A stretch of 63,894 bases of DNA, taken from contig NZ_JAEK01000017.1 in assembly GCF_000518865.1 (NCBI RefSeq), positions 27,221-91,114 on the forward strand. The letters are read 5' to 3'. The stretch comes from Bacillus sp. J37. GTDB lineage: Bacteria; Bacillota; Bacilli; Bacillales; Bacillaceae. Shown here in pieces: positions 11,660 through 19,627 of the stretch. Within the stretch, counting starts at the first letter, position 1. The number at the start of each line of letters is the position of its first letter. The position numbers were made by a program, and so were the translations under genes. The notes beneath the pieces were generated by a model, which ran no database searches, was not told where the DNA came from, and saw only the letters and a program-made list of their open reading frames with translations.

Positions 11660-11748
11660 GTAAAATCGCCTCCTAGACAGCAGTCCTAGACAATATATGC
11701 AAAAAAAGTGAAAGGGTTGATTTTTTTTCTTTGACATTACCATAGTGG

Positions 11749-13641
11749 TTAGGAATTTACAGTAGAATGAGTCATTATTTTTTTTCGATAATGTGCCAAG
11801 GCTAATAGGGGAAATATATCATTATAGCTATGATAATGAATATAAAATTGCCCTGGTAGCCCTATACCGGTGGGATAAGATAGCGCAGTTTGTGGAAAGG
11901 AAGAACGATCGAGTAAATGAGCAATTCCTTTTTTTACAGATTCCTTTACATATGCATTACTTTGTATCAAAGCATCTAGAGCCCAAGCAGTTTGAGATGG
12001 TGTACTATAAAGAAGTGGTGTATATTCTTTCTTGATACTGCTTATACAGGATTCTCCCCAACCTCCAGTATCAAGCTGAACGGATTCCAACCATTGAATC
12101 GCCTTTTGTATAACAGGGGAATTAGCAGATACGCCGACAGCTATCATTCCAGTAACTGCAGCCCATGTACCGTATATATAACAAACACCCCATCTTCCAT
12201 ACCAGGAGCCATTTCTTTCTTGATTGTTTTCCAACCATTTAATCGCAGCTTTAATGCTTGGATGTTGTTTAGATAATCCTGCATAAGTACCTAAAAACTC
12301 AAGTGTTCTGCCGGTTAAGTCGGGTGTTGATGGATCGATAGCAGCGTCCTTTGCATTCTCTAGAGGGATAAAAGTAAGTAACTCCAGGTCTGTGTTTTTT
12401 TCAAAAGCTCCCCAACCTCCGTCTGCATTTTGCATAGAAAGAAGATAGGTTACACCTCTGTACCAAGCATTCCGTTCTCTATCGTTTAATATAGCTGTAC
12501 GGGTTATAGCACGCAAAACGGCAGATGTATCATCATTATCAGGGATCATCGTGTTATTATGAGAAAACCCCCAACCTCCTGGTGCAACATTGGGATTATG
12601 AATCTTCCAATCTCCTTTTTTTGTATGTTGTTTAGAAAGTAGAAAGGAATTTGCTTGTTGAATGATCTTTTCTTGATTAGAGACTTTTGCTTCCTGTAAT
12701 GCATAACTTAGTAAAGCGGTATCCCATACTGTGGATGTTGAGTTTTCTATATGAATTCCATTACATGAAGTAGAAACTAATTGTTTTAAACCGTTTATAG
12801 CATTGACGATCGTAGGGGAGTTTTTACTATACCCAAGTGAAAGAAGGGCAAAGATCATAAAAAAAGTTGCGCTGGCATAACTGTATAAAGTACCATCTTC
12901 CTCTATTCTTTTTAACATATATCTCTCAGCACGCTGGTAGCCTAGACGATGCAGATATTCTGGTAGTGATAATAGTTTTTTCATGTCATTCATAAATAGT
13001 GAGCGAGAGCGATATTGATTTAGTAGGTGCTGTGGAGATGGTTGTCTGTAAAGGTGGCTTAATACAGGAGTATAGGCAGATTTTAATGTGAACTTTTTGT
13101 TTGCTGCCACCATCATAGGGATAAAGTGAATTCTAGCATAAGCACTAAATTGGTAGAAGTTAAATGGAAACGATGCTGGAATAAGCAGAAATGTCATAGG
13201 TACATAGAAGAGTGTTGGCCATGGGTAAAGTCCGTTGACAGCGAGCATCCATTTGGTCATAAAATGCGCATTGTTTAAACCACCTTTTTCTTTTATAAAT
13301 TGTTCAGCCTTTTTTAAAGCAGGATGATCCTGAGATACAAAGCCGGAGAACAATAATGCACAATAAGCTTGTATCGTTGCAGATAAATTACCATCCTCTT
13401 CGTCAGGGTAAGCTTTCCAGGTACCTTCTTTGGATTGGGTTAAAAGTAATCGTTCTGACAAATTCTTTATTAAAGTTTCCTCATTTTTGCTGTCCAATGC
13501 TCTGAGTGTAATAATCATAAACGCATCAGTCATTAATCCACCTTCGAAACAATATTTCCAAGACCCGTCACTATTTTGTGTATTTTTTAACTTGTCTACA
13601 AAAGAATAAATGGATTGATTAAGTTTGTTGTTTGTAAGCAT
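11749..13641 (-). CDS. sqhC: Squalene-hopene/sporulene cyclase
   Basis: Class II terpene cyclase of 630 residues. In B. subtilis SqhC cyclises tetraprenyl-beta-curcumene to sporulenes, lipids of the spore. The acid motif DXDD is present as DNDD at about residues 367-370, and several QW repeats are visible (for example QNADGGWGAFE, QERNGSWYGRWG, QLDTGGWGES). Membrane association is expected through a hydrophobic channel region near residues 140-170. The start ATG has GAGGTGAAG upstream. The gene heads a two-gene minus-strand operon with sodF. Squalene as alternative substrate cannot be excluded. Confidence 0.93.
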   Translation of the reverse strand: MLTNNKLNQSIYSFVDKLKNTQNSDGSWKYCFEGGLMTDAFMIITLRALDSKNEETLIKNLSERLLLTQSKEGTWKAYPDEEDGNLSATIQAYCALLFSGFVSQDHPALKKAEQFIKEKGGLNNAHFMTKWMLAVNGLYPWPTLFYVPMTFLLIPASFPFNFYQFSAYARIHFIPMMVAANKKFTLKSAYTPVLSHLYRQPSPQHLLNQYRSRSLFMNDMKKLLSLPEYLHRLGYQRAERYMLKRIEEDGTLYSYASATFFMIFALLSLGYSKNSPTIVNAINGLKQLVSTSCNGIHIENSTSTVWDTALLSYALQEAKVSNQEKIIQQANSFLLSKQHTKKGDWKIHNPNVAPGGWGFSHNNTMIPDNDDTSAVLRAITRTAILNDRERNAWYRGVTYLLSMQNADGGWGAFEKNTDLELLTFIPLENAKDAAIDPSTPDLTGRTLEFLGTYAGLSKQHPSIKAAIKWLENNQERNGSWYGRWGVCYIYGTWAAVTGMIAVGVSANSPVIQKAIQWLESVQLDTGGWGESCISSIKKEYTPLLYSTPSQTAWALDALIQSNAYVKESVKKGIAHLLDRSSFPQTALSYPTGIGLPGQFYIHYHSYNDIFPLLALAHYRKKIMTHSTVNS

Positions 13642-13891
13642 ATTTATTCTTCACCTCACCATAGGCTATGCAGGGTGTTAGTTGTATATGTGTGATGAAA
13701 AGATGATATGTATCAATGTATTACTGAAGAGTAAAACCATTGCTATTATGTTTAACACATTCGAATTCTATGTTTAAATAATACGTTCTCTAGAAAAGAG
13801 CATACTTTAATAAATTAGTTTCTTGCATTGATTGGCATTTTAGAAAGAATCGGATAGAATATAACATATGAATGTGAAAGGTGGATTTGCT

Positions 13892-14095
13892 TTGATACAT
13901 AAAACATGGCAAGAATCTAAGGCGTTAAAAAAAGTAAAATGCGTTCATACAAACGCAGCAAAATACATGGTTGACCGTGCACTTACTGCGGGTAAAGAGT
14001 ATGATGTTCAAAATGAAACAGAAGAATTCTACTTTGTTATTGACAATACTGGCAAGGTTGGCGGCTACTATAAAGATTATTTTGAAAATGCTTAA
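13892..14095 (+). CDS. Small conserved protein (possibly DUF6501)
   Basis: A 67-residue basic protein with a compact beta-rich pattern (KKVKCVHTN, KEYDVQNETEEFYFVIDN, GGYYKDYFE). It resembles what I remember of the DUF6501 group in Bacillus, but I cannot verify that. TTG 13892 is chosen because AAAGGTGG lies seven to eight bases before it and the protein then begins MIHKTWQES; an ATG 24 bases earlier has no site. It has its own terminator and stands alone. No function can be given. Confidence 0.7.
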   Translation: MIHKTWQESKALKKVKCVHTNAAKYMVDRALTAGKEYDVQNETEEFYFVIDNTGKVGGYYKDYFENA

Positions 14096-14102
14096 CGTTG
14101 AG

Positions 14103-14136
14103 AAAGGAATGGGAAAAACAGTCCATTCCTTTTTAT
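14103..14136 (+). terminator. Terminator of the small conserved gene
   Basis: AAAGGAATGG (14103-14112) pairs with CCATTCCTTT (14123-14132), then T residues. Confidence 0.88.
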
Positions 14137-14152
14137 GTTTTCTCACATCAGT

Positions 14153-14193
14153 TTGACATCCCTCTCATTATTATTATAATTGATAATAATAAT
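14153..14193 (+). promoter_or_regulatory. Sigma-A promoter with a 27-bp palindrome over its -10
   Basis: TTGACA (14153-14158) and TATAAT (14175-14180) are both perfect and 16 bases apart. A perfect dyad, ATTATTATTAT (14167-14177) and ATAATAATAAT (14183-14193) around AATTG, covers the -10. It lies 23 bases before an HTH regulator gene, which makes an autoregulatory operator likely. The right part resembles a Fur-type box (TGATAATAATAATC) but only partly. Confidence 0.7.
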
Positions 14194-14216
14194 CGAAGTG
14201 GGGAGAGATTGTAGTA

Positions 14217-14747
14217 TTGAATTCAAAAGCAAAGCTAATTCTTCATCCAGTGCGAATGAAAATCGTACAAACATTAATCGGAAGAAAAGAGTTGAATGTC
14301 CAGCAAATCCAAGAAAGATTAACTGAAGTTCCTCAGGCCACTTTATATCGTCATCTAAATAAACTTTTAGAAGGAAATGTGATACGGGTTGTTAAGGAAA
14401 ATCAAATTCGAGGAACGGTTGAAAAATTTTACGCTTTAAATGAACAAGAACAATCAGCAGCAGGAGATATTAAAAAATTAAACCGTGACGAACATTTACA
14501 TTTATTTTTAACGTTTATGACACATGTATTAGGTCAATATGAAGCTTATTTACAACAAGACGAAATTGATTTAGTTAAAGATGGGGTTAGCTTTAGGCAA
14601 GCAATGATTTATTTATCAGATCAAGAATTTCAAGAATTTATCGCTGAATTGTCAGATGTCTTTTTAAGAGTCATAAATAATGAACCATCTAATGAAAGAA
14701 AGGCAAGGAATATTTCTACTATTTTCATCCCTGATGCAAAAAAATAG
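14217..14747 (+). CDS. Winged-helix transcriptional regulator (ArsR-like HTH)
   Basis: A 176-residue DNA-binding protein. The N-terminal winged helix (about 8-75) reads HPVRMKIVQTLIGRK, then IQERL, then a recognition helix VPQATLYRHLNKLLEGNVI, then a wing ending in EKFYAL. The C-terminal half is helical, with DEHLHLFLTFMTHVLGQYEAYL possibly forming a dimer or ligand-binding domain. Start TTG 14217 has GGGGAG about 11 bases upstream. A perfect sigma-A promoter overlapped by a palindrome precedes it, so it probably represses itself. There are no obvious metal-binding cysteines, so arsenic or metal sensing is not suggested. The effector is unknown. Confidence 0.8.
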   Translation: MNSKAKLILHPVRMKIVQTLIGRKELNVQQIQERLTEVPQATLYRHLNKLLEGNVIRVVKENQIRGTVEKFYALNEQEQSAAGDIKKLNRDEHLHLFLTFMTHVLGQYEAYLQQDEIDLVKDGVSFRQAMIYLSDQEFQEFIAELSDVFLRVINNEPSNERKARNISTIFIPDAKK

Positions 14748-14841
14748 TATGATCTTATAAAGATTTTAAATTATAATAAGATAATAAAATAGCTATCCAT
14801 GATGAACATTTGTAAGGCTACTTAGAAAGGGAAATGACAAA

Positions 14842-15351
14842 ATGTGTAATCAAACATATATAATCAGAGATGCAAACATTGGAGATCTTCCACGAATAGT
14901 TGAAATTTATAATACATCAATACCCGGTAAACTTGCAACAGCTGATCTGGAAGAGGTAACAGTTGAAAGCCGGTTAGCTTGGTTTCATGAACATAACCCA
15001 CACCAAAGACCTTTATGGGTAATAGAAGAAGATCAAGGTGTCGTTGGTTGGTTAAGTTTTCAATCCTTTTATGGTAGACCAGCTTATAATGCGACAGCAG
15101 AGGTTAGTATCTATTTAGATCCTGTCATACATGGTAAGGGCTATGCTCGTATTTTAATGAATAAAGCAATTTCAGAATGTCCTAATCTAGGGATAAAAAC
15201 ATTGTTAGCATTTGTATTTGGTCATAATGCACCAAGTATCAAGCTTTTTGAACATTATTCATTTGAGAGATGGGCACATCTTCCGAAAATCGCTAATATG
15301 GAAGGCGTGGAGAGAGATTTAGTTATTTTAGGAAAAAGAATTATTGAATAA
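14842..15351 (+). CDS. GNAT N-acetyltransferase (phosphinothricin/L-amino acid acetyltransferase-like)
   Basis: A 169-residue acetyltransferase of the GNAT fold using acetyl-CoA. It starts with the typical IRDANIGDLPRIVEIYN strand-helix. It has the acidic loop SVYLDP-type strand (AEVSIYLDP), the pyrophosphate-binding loop VIHGKGYARILM and the C-terminal GHNAPSIKLFEHYSFERWA. The length and these motifs fit the phosphinothricin or methionine-sulfoximine acetyltransferase group (YwnH/Pat/MnaT), whose natural role is acylation of amino-acid analogues. The start has GAAAGGGAAA upstream. The gene stands alone, 94 bases after the HTH regulator, so it could be that regulator's target, though nothing proves it. 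Confidence 0.82.
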   Translation: MCNQTYIIRDANIGDLPRIVEIYNTSIPGKLATADLEEVTVESRLAWFHEHNPHQRPLWVIEEDQGVVGWLSFQSFYGRPAYNATAEVSIYLDPVIHGKGYARILMNKAISECPNLGIKTLLAFVFGHNAPSIKLFEHYSFERWAHLPKIANMEGVERDLVILGKRIIE

Positions 15352-15377
15352 CATTAAAAATATAAAATTTCTCTGAG

Positions 15378-15409
15378 AGGATACAATTCTTTATTTTGTA
15401 TCCTTTTTG
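15378..15409 (+). terminator. Terminator of the GNAT gene
   Basis: AGGATACAA (15378-15386) pairs with TTGTATCCT (15396-15404), followed by TTTTT. Confidence 0.88.
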
Positions 15410-15523
15410 TACTTTAACAGTGGAAAACGTAAAAACAAGTGGATTTGTATTTGAATAGTTAAGCCGTTAAGACACATACTTCATATAGGAAAGAAAATGT
15501 CAAAGGATAGAGAAGGTGGACTC

Positions 15524-16735
15524 ATGCGATATATATTATTAACACATAATGATTTGGATGGTGTCAGTTGTGGGATTCTTGCAAAACTGGCTTTTGGTGA
15601 ATTTGTAGATGTCCATTACCATTCAGTAAATAGCCTTGATTATCATATAGAGCAATTAATGAAAGAACAAAGTGACAAAAATCATTCATGTACAATATAT
15701 ATAACTGATTTGTCCGTTAATAAGGACAACGAGATGAGATTAAAAAAATATGTTCAAAGAGGAGGACTTGTTCAATTAATAGATCATCATAAGACAGCCT
15801 TGCATTTTAACGAATATGAGTGGGGAGATGTCAGGATAGAGGAATCAAAGGGAAAGCTAGCATCTGCAACTTCATTATTTTATTCGCACCTTCAAAAACA
15901 GAATCTCCTTAAAGAACATTCTTCTCTCAGTGAATATGTTGAACTGGTCAGACAGTATGATACATGGGAATGGGAGAGAATGAAAAATATTCATGCAAAA
16001 CATTTGAATGACCTTTTATTTTTACAATCTATTGAAGAGTTTGAACAAAGTATGGTAGAGCGACTTTCTATACAAGAGTCTTTTTCTTTTAATGAGTTTG
16101 AAGAAAAATTGTTGAAAATTGAAGATAAGAAAACAGAGCGATACATAAAAAGAAAGAAAAGGGAATTGATACAAGCTTTTATTGGTGACAAATGTATTGG
16201 AGTCGTTCATGCAGAATCATACCACTCAGAATTAGGAAATGAGCTTGGAAAGGAGCATCCGCATCTTGATTGTATTGCCATTGTTAATATGGGGAATAAA
16301 AAGATGGGATTTCGAACAATTCATGATCATATTGACGTATCTGAAATAGCTGCACAATACGGTGGGGGAGGACATGCAAAAGCAGCAGGTTGTTCATTAA
16401 CACCAGAAGCATATCAAGAGTTTATTGACAAAACAATCTCTTTAAAGCCCTTAAGAATGGATCATTCTCATAATAAAATGAATTTGAAACAGCAATGTGC
16501 TCATTATGAAAATTATGAGAAGAAACATTTCTTGTTATATAAAAGTAAAGAAAATAAATGGCAGGTAGAAAAAGATCATCATTTACTACCAGATGACTTT
16601 TCAACTTTTGAAGAGGCTGAAAGATTTATAAAAAGAACATACTCTGCATATCTTTCAAAAGACGATATGCTGATTCATTATTTAATTGACTCCAGTGATT
16701 CAAAACAAAAAAAACAGACAAAAAGCAAAGCGTGA
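15524..16735 (+). CDS. nrnB: DHH-family nanoRNase / phosphoesterase (NrnB-like)
   Basis: Manganese-dependent 3'-5' phosphoesterase of the DHH-DHHA1 family, 403 residues, near the length of B. subtilis NrnB, which degrades short oligoribonucleotides. The DHH domain has HNDLDGVSCG, an ITDLSVN metal motif and the DHHKTA signature. The C-terminal DHHA1 domain has GGGGHAKAAG, which binds the substrate phosphates. About 85 extra C-terminal residues follow that motif. ATG 15524 is chosen because AAGGTGG is eight bases upstream; an earlier in-frame ATG lacks this. A terminator overlaps the stop. Confidence 0.85.
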   Translation: MRYILLTHNDLDGVSCGILAKLAFGEFVDVHYHSVNSLDYHIEQLMKEQSDKNHSCTIYITDLSVNKDNEMRLKKYVQRGGLVQLIDHHKTALHFNEYEWGDVRIEESKGKLASATSLFYSHLQKQNLLKEHSSLSEYVELVRQYDTWEWERMKNIHAKHLNDLLFLQSIEEFEQSMVERLSIQESFSFNEFEEKLLKIEDKKTERYIKRKKRELIQAFIGDKCIGVVHAESYHSELGNELGKEHPHLDCIAIVNMGNKKMGFRTIHDHIDVSEIAAQYGGGGHAKAAGCSLTPEAYQEFIDKTISLKPLRMDHSHNKMNLKQQCAHYENYEKKHFLLYKSKENKWQVEKDHHLLPDDFSTFEEAERFIKRTYSAYLSKDDMLIHYLIDSSDSKQKKQTKSKA

Positions 16736-16753
16736 TTTCACGCTTTGCTTTTA
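16721..16753 (+). terminator. Terminator overlapping the end of nrnB
   Basis: AAAAGCAAAGCGTGA (16721-16735) is perfectly complementary to TCACGCTTTGCTTTT (16738-16752), so the last codons of the gene form the left arm. Confidence 0.88.
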
Positions 16754-16846
16754 ACCTAAAAGAAATGATACGATATGAGTTACTTCCGAACAATAAACCA
16801 GGTACATATTTTATTTTTAATTTAAAAAATTGAATGTGCCTATTCA

Positions 16847-17296
16847 TTAATCAACGACAAGATAAGCAATCATTGGAGGAACTTCATTATGACCTTCATG
16901 TGTGTGTGTGTCACAAATTAGACGATAAGTGCCTTCTTTCGTAAAGTTAAGAGGAATTACTGTTTCTTCACCCTTTTTAACTGTGCCTTTTATATCTGTT
17001 CCTTCAATATAAAAAGGATGCTCTTCTCCATTTACACCAAATATCTTTAAGGTAACATCTTGATCTTTTGGAATCATGATGGTACCCGGATCCCAACGAT
17101 AAGCCTCCAGTTTTTTACCATCAGCAGTTGTTGTAGAAAATTCACCAGTGACCATATTAATTGTAATTTCTTCTTTAGATGCTTGGGTACTTTGGAACGT
17201 TGGGACTGTTTCGGTTGTTAAAAAATATAAGCTTCCCATTAAGATAGCGGCTACAACAAAAAAAATCCATTTCTTTCGTATAAACACAAACCTCAT
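16847..17296 (-). CDS. Membrane-anchored cupredoxin-like protein
   Basis: A 149-residue protein with one N-terminal membrane anchor (about 9-27, WIFFVVAAILMGSLYFL) and an extracytoplasmic cupredoxin-type domain. Possible copper ligands are His in EEHPFYIEG and the C-terminal cluster CDTHTHEGHNEVPPM, which has the Cys-His-Met order of blue copper centres and EfeO-like cupredoxins. An electron-transfer or copper-handling role outside the cell is likely. It has no partner genes nearby. It reads toward nrnB and is followed upstream by the yflT-like gene's terminator. Confidence 0.75.
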   Translation of the reverse strand: MRFVFIRKKWIFFVVAAILMGSLYFLTTETVPTFQSTQASKEEITINMVTGEFSTTTADGKKLEAYRWDPGTIMIPKDQDVTLKIFGVNGEEHPFYIEGTDIKGTVKKGEETVIPLNFTKEGTYRLICDTHTHEGHNEVPPMIAYLVVD

Positions 17297-17372
17297 ATTT
17301 ACCCTCCTAATAGCATGTCTACCTTATTTATATGAGAGGATAGGATGAAACTTGTCTAATTTTTTATAATTA

Positions 17373-17403
17373 AAAAAAGGATGTGCCATTTTTGGCCATC
17401 CTC
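17373..17403 (-). terminator. Terminator of the yflT-like gene
   Basis: Read on the minus strand, AGGATGGCCA pairs with TGGCACATCCT and is followed by a run of seven T. Confidence 0.85.
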
Positions 17404-17413
17404 TCCATTTATC

Positions 17414-17758
17414 TTATACAAGTTGGTATTGCTCAGGATTCTTTATAATTAAAAGAGCTTTCCCTTGATCAAGTTTTTCCTCATACATTTCGGCTTCAGC
17501 TGTTGAAAATCCTAATTCATGAAGTTTGTTCCGGATCTCATCACCTTTTTTAACGAATAGGTTTTCTAGTGTTTTTGTCAAGCCGGTTTCTTCTACACCA
17601 ATTAAATTCGTATCTGCTTTATCTGAGATTCTTTCAGTCCGGTCATCGTCATGTGTTAAAACATAGAGGTCAGTAGCTTGTACACCTTTACTTTTTAACA
17701 TATTAACAGCTTGCTCTAAATTTTCTTCATTTTGAAATTCTTCTATATAAGGTTTCAT
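17414..17758 (-). CDS. yflT: General stress protein of the YflT family
   Basis: A 114-residue acidic cytoplasmic protein, the usual length of YflT (heat-stress-induced, sigma-B regulon in B. subtilis). The start MKPYIEEFQNEENLEQAVNM and the segment YVLTHDDDRTERISD are typical. It ends in a helical hairpin (AEAEMYEEKLDQGKALLII). On the minus strand upstream, GTTTAA (17813-17818) matches the sigma-B -35. The element 13 bases further on (17794-17799, GTGTTA) matches the -10 only partly, so sigma-B control is possible rather than shown. The biochemical role of the family is unknown. AGGAGG lies before the start. Confidence 0.82.
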   Translation of the reverse strand: MKPYIEEFQNEENLEQAVNMLKSKGVQATDLYVLTHDDDRTERISDKADTNLIGVEETGLTKTLENLFVKKGDEIRNKLHELGFSTAEAEMYEEKLDQGKALLIIKNPEQYQLV

Positions 17759-17901
17759 AAGTTTACTTCCTCCTTAAATTTTATAGTATTCAATAACACA
17801 AATTTGGGTTCATTAAACACATATAATTTGAAATAGTCTTTTCCTCCTATTAAAAATTTTAAGGTTATTAGAAGATTTCTCTTTCTATTTATTTTAGTTT
17901 G

Positions 17902-18030
17902 TGGTATATTAATTGAGCGATGAGCTGAATTGTGTAAGTCGAATAACATGCCGGAAGGCTAAATGCACGATGTGGCGTGCAGTTTTTCGCCTCAATACGC
18001 AAGACGTCTATTTATAGACGTCTTTTTATT
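17902..18030 (+). ncRNA. Structured RNA or leader with terminator upstream of proG
   Basis: An extended -10 (TGGTATATT, 17902-17910) precedes a compact fold. An outer helix ATTGAG (17912-17917) pairs with CTCAAT (17991-17996). It encloses a GCC-GGAA-GGC hairpin (17950-17959) and a TGCACG/CGTGCA hairpin (17964-17981). An intrinsic terminator ends the unit. The proG start lies about 80 bases further on, so it can be either a riboswitch-like leader or an independent small RNA. It matches none of the riboswitch, T-box or small RNA consensus sequences I know. Confidence 0.5.
18001..18030 (+). terminator. Terminator of the structured RNA
   Basis: AAGACGTCTA (18001-18010) pairs perfectly with TAGACGTCTT (18015-18024), followed by a T-rich tract of about 20 bases. 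Confidence 0.92.
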
Positions 18031-18105
18031 TTTTTTATTTTTGGCAACTTGAACCTTTCAAATGTCGATCTAAGAAGTGATATGAAAAGAAAGTGAGGCG
18101 GTTTT

Positions 18106-18906
18106 TTGAAAAATTCTATTTTGTTTATTGGGGCAGGCAGAATGGCTGAAGCAATCATTTCGGGTTTAACGGCAAGCAGCCGAAAACAAATAAATTCAAT
18201 TTATGTTTCGAATCAGAAGAATGTTGAGAGGCTGAAAGAATTGGCAATGAAGTATCAAATCCAACCAATTGAGACATTTGATGACATCATTCATAAAGTG
18301 GATCTGATCGTTCTAGCGATTCCGCCTTCAGAACATGAAGCAGTTCTTAATAAATTAAGCCCTTACATTAATTCGCAATTTGTGGTAACGGTAGCAGCGG
18401 GAATAAGCCCCTCATTTATGGAGACATTTCTTCCGGAAAGAACAGCTGTTGGCTGGCTTATGCCGAATACTGCTGCAATGGTTGGACACTCTATTTCTTT
18501 ATATACATATGGAACATTTGCAAGTGAAAAGAATCATGTTCAAATGGAGTTATTGGCCAACTCAATTGGAACATCACACTATTGCTCAGAAGAAGAGATT
18601 CACAATTTAACAGCAATTACGGGTAGTGCACCAGCTTTTTTTTACCTATTTGTTGAAGCTTTAATTGAGCAAACAAAATGTTACAATGTTTCAAAGGATA
18701 CAGCGGAAAAATTGGTAAACGAAATGGTAAATGGCTCTGTACAGATGTTAAAAGGAGAATACTCTCCCAAGGAATTGAGAGAGCAGGTAACAACACCTGG
18801 TGGAGCAACAGCAGAAGGAATAAACATATTAAGAAACGGTAACTTTGTTGACTTACTACAACAAGCTGTTATTGCAACTAATAAAAAAGCAAAAGGTGGA
18901 AACTAA
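18106..18906 (+). CDS. proG: Pyrroline-5-carboxylate reductase (ProG/ProI type)
   Basis: NAD(P)H-dependent reductase making L-proline from 1-pyrroline-5-carboxylate. The 266 residues begin with a Rossmann motif FIGAGRMAEAIISGL. The C-terminal dimerisation domain carries the signature region (ITGSAPAFFYLFVEALIEQ, then REQVTTPGGATAEGI), which binds substrate and cofactor. TTG 18106 has GTGAGGCGG upstream. The gene is monocistronic and is preceded by a structured RNA with its own terminator, so expression may be attenuated. It is closer to the true reductases than to the divergent ComER. Which B. subtilis paralogue (proI, proG) is the orthologue is uncertain. Confidence 0.9.
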   Translation: MKNSILFIGAGRMAEAIISGLTASSRKQINSIYVSNQKNVERLKELAMKYQIQPIETFDDIIHKVDLIVLAIPPSEHEAVLNKLSPYINSQFVVTVAAGISPSFMETFLPERTAVGWLMPNTAAMVGHSISLYTYGTFASEKNHVQMELLANSIGTSHYCSEEEIHNLTAITGSAPAFFYLFVEALIEQTKCYNVSKDTAEKLVNEMVNGSVQMLKGEYSPKELREQVTTPGGATAEGINILRNGNFVDLLQQAVIATNKKAKGGN

Positions 18907-18908
18907 AA

Positions 18909-18936
18909 AGAAAAATCCCATGGAACATGGGATTTC
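18909..18936 (+). terminator. Terminator of proG
   Basis: AAATCCCATG and CATGGGATTT form a perfect ten-pair stem with a GAA loop just after the stop codon. Confidence 0.85.
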
Positions 18937-18963
18937 TGCTTTAAAATATTGTTGATAATGAAA

Positions 18964-19173
18964 TTATTCCTTTTTCTGGCTTACTGCTGAAAAGTTTTCC
19001 AATACAGGTAATGTACGCTCGTCTTCAACCATTGCGTGTCCACATAAAGGACAGTCCGGATTTTCGTTCGATTTAAAATTATCACGCATCCACCCGTTAC
19101 AATCATCTGAACCACAAGTCCATATTTTTAAGTTAACCTCTGGTGGCTTTTCGACTTGTTGTTGAAATCTCAT
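18964..19173 (-). CDS. ydjO: Cold-inducible YdjO-family zinc-ribbon-like protein
   Basis: A 69-residue protein beginning MRFQQQVEKPPEVNLKIW, with two CxxC-like pairs (IWTCGSDDCNGWMR and NPDCPLCGHAM) that suggest a small zinc-binding fold. The length and sequence match the YdjO family, annotated as cold-inducible in Bacillus. The start at 19173 is preferred over an in-frame ATG 63 bases upstream because AAGGATG precedes it and the family begins at this residue. Its biochemical function is unknown. Confidence 0.85.
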   Translation of the reverse strand: MRFQQQVEKPPEVNLKIWTCGSDDCNGWMRDNFKSNENPDCPLCGHAMVEDERTLPVLENFSAVSQKKE

Positions 19174-19282
19174 ATCAACACATCCTTCAGTAAGGAGATT
19201 TAGTACTACATACATTATACACATTTTCTCTAACAATATGTATAACTGTTAACTAATTCCTTATATTTCGTTGGTGAATTAT

Positions 19283-19333
19283 AAAAAAGGCTATGTCTGA
19301 CGAGCTTTACAAAAAATGATAAAGAAGTCAGAC
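19283..19333 (-). terminator. Terminator of sspH
   Basis: On the minus strand GTCTGAC pairs with GTCAGAC (19327-19333 and 19295-19301) with an inner CTTTA/TAAAG helix, and a T run follows. Confidence 0.75.
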
Positions 19334-19343
19334 CGATAAGGCA

Positions 19344-19526
19344 TTAATCCATTTCTTTAAGTTCTGCAACACTTACTTGAGTTCTTTCTTCAAGTGGTCC
19401 TCTAAGATGACAAGTTACCATCTCCTGATCTTCATGCAATTCGTCAATCCAGACAGAAGTTCCGTTATACATGACTTTTATATCTGCAGAAGATGATAAA
19501 ATCTGCTTAACACGATTAATATCCAA
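19344..19526 (-). CDS. sspH: Small acid-soluble spore protein, H type
   Basis: A 60-residue protein starting MDINRVKQILSSSADIKVMY and continuing with the conserved YNGTSVWIDEL strand and HLRGPLEERTQVSVAELKE end. This is the SspH family of minor spore proteins made in the forespore. The start has a good AGGAGG site. It is monocistronic. The presence of this gene is one of the firm signs of an endospore former. Confidence 0.9.
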   Translation of the reverse strand: MDINRVKQILSSSADIKVMYNGTSVWIDELHEDQEMVTCHLRGPLEERTQVSVAELKEMD

Positions 19527-19627
19527 TTCAATTACCTCCTAAAAATAATCATTTTATTTTTAACTGCAGGATTCATTTTTATACACATAGAGGTAAATAT
19601 AAACAATCTCAGCATAATTTGGTGTAT

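Noticed and set aside
11793-12276. Plus-strand open frames inside sqhC
   Set aside because: They are shadows of the minus-strand cyclase, whose DXDD and QW motifs are intact. They lack ribosome binding sites.
13868-13891. Earlier ATG for the small conserved gene
   Set aside because: The AAAGGTGG site lies downstream of that ATG and fits TTG 13892 instead.
17755-17949. Minus-strand open frame of 64 codons overlapping the structured RNA
   Set aside because: No ribosome binding site and low-complexity composition. The region is better explained by the yflT leader and the RNA candidate.
18106-18906. Reading the reductase gene as comER
   Set aside because: The sequence retains the reductase signature TTPGGATAEG and is closer to ProI/ProG than to the divergent ComER.
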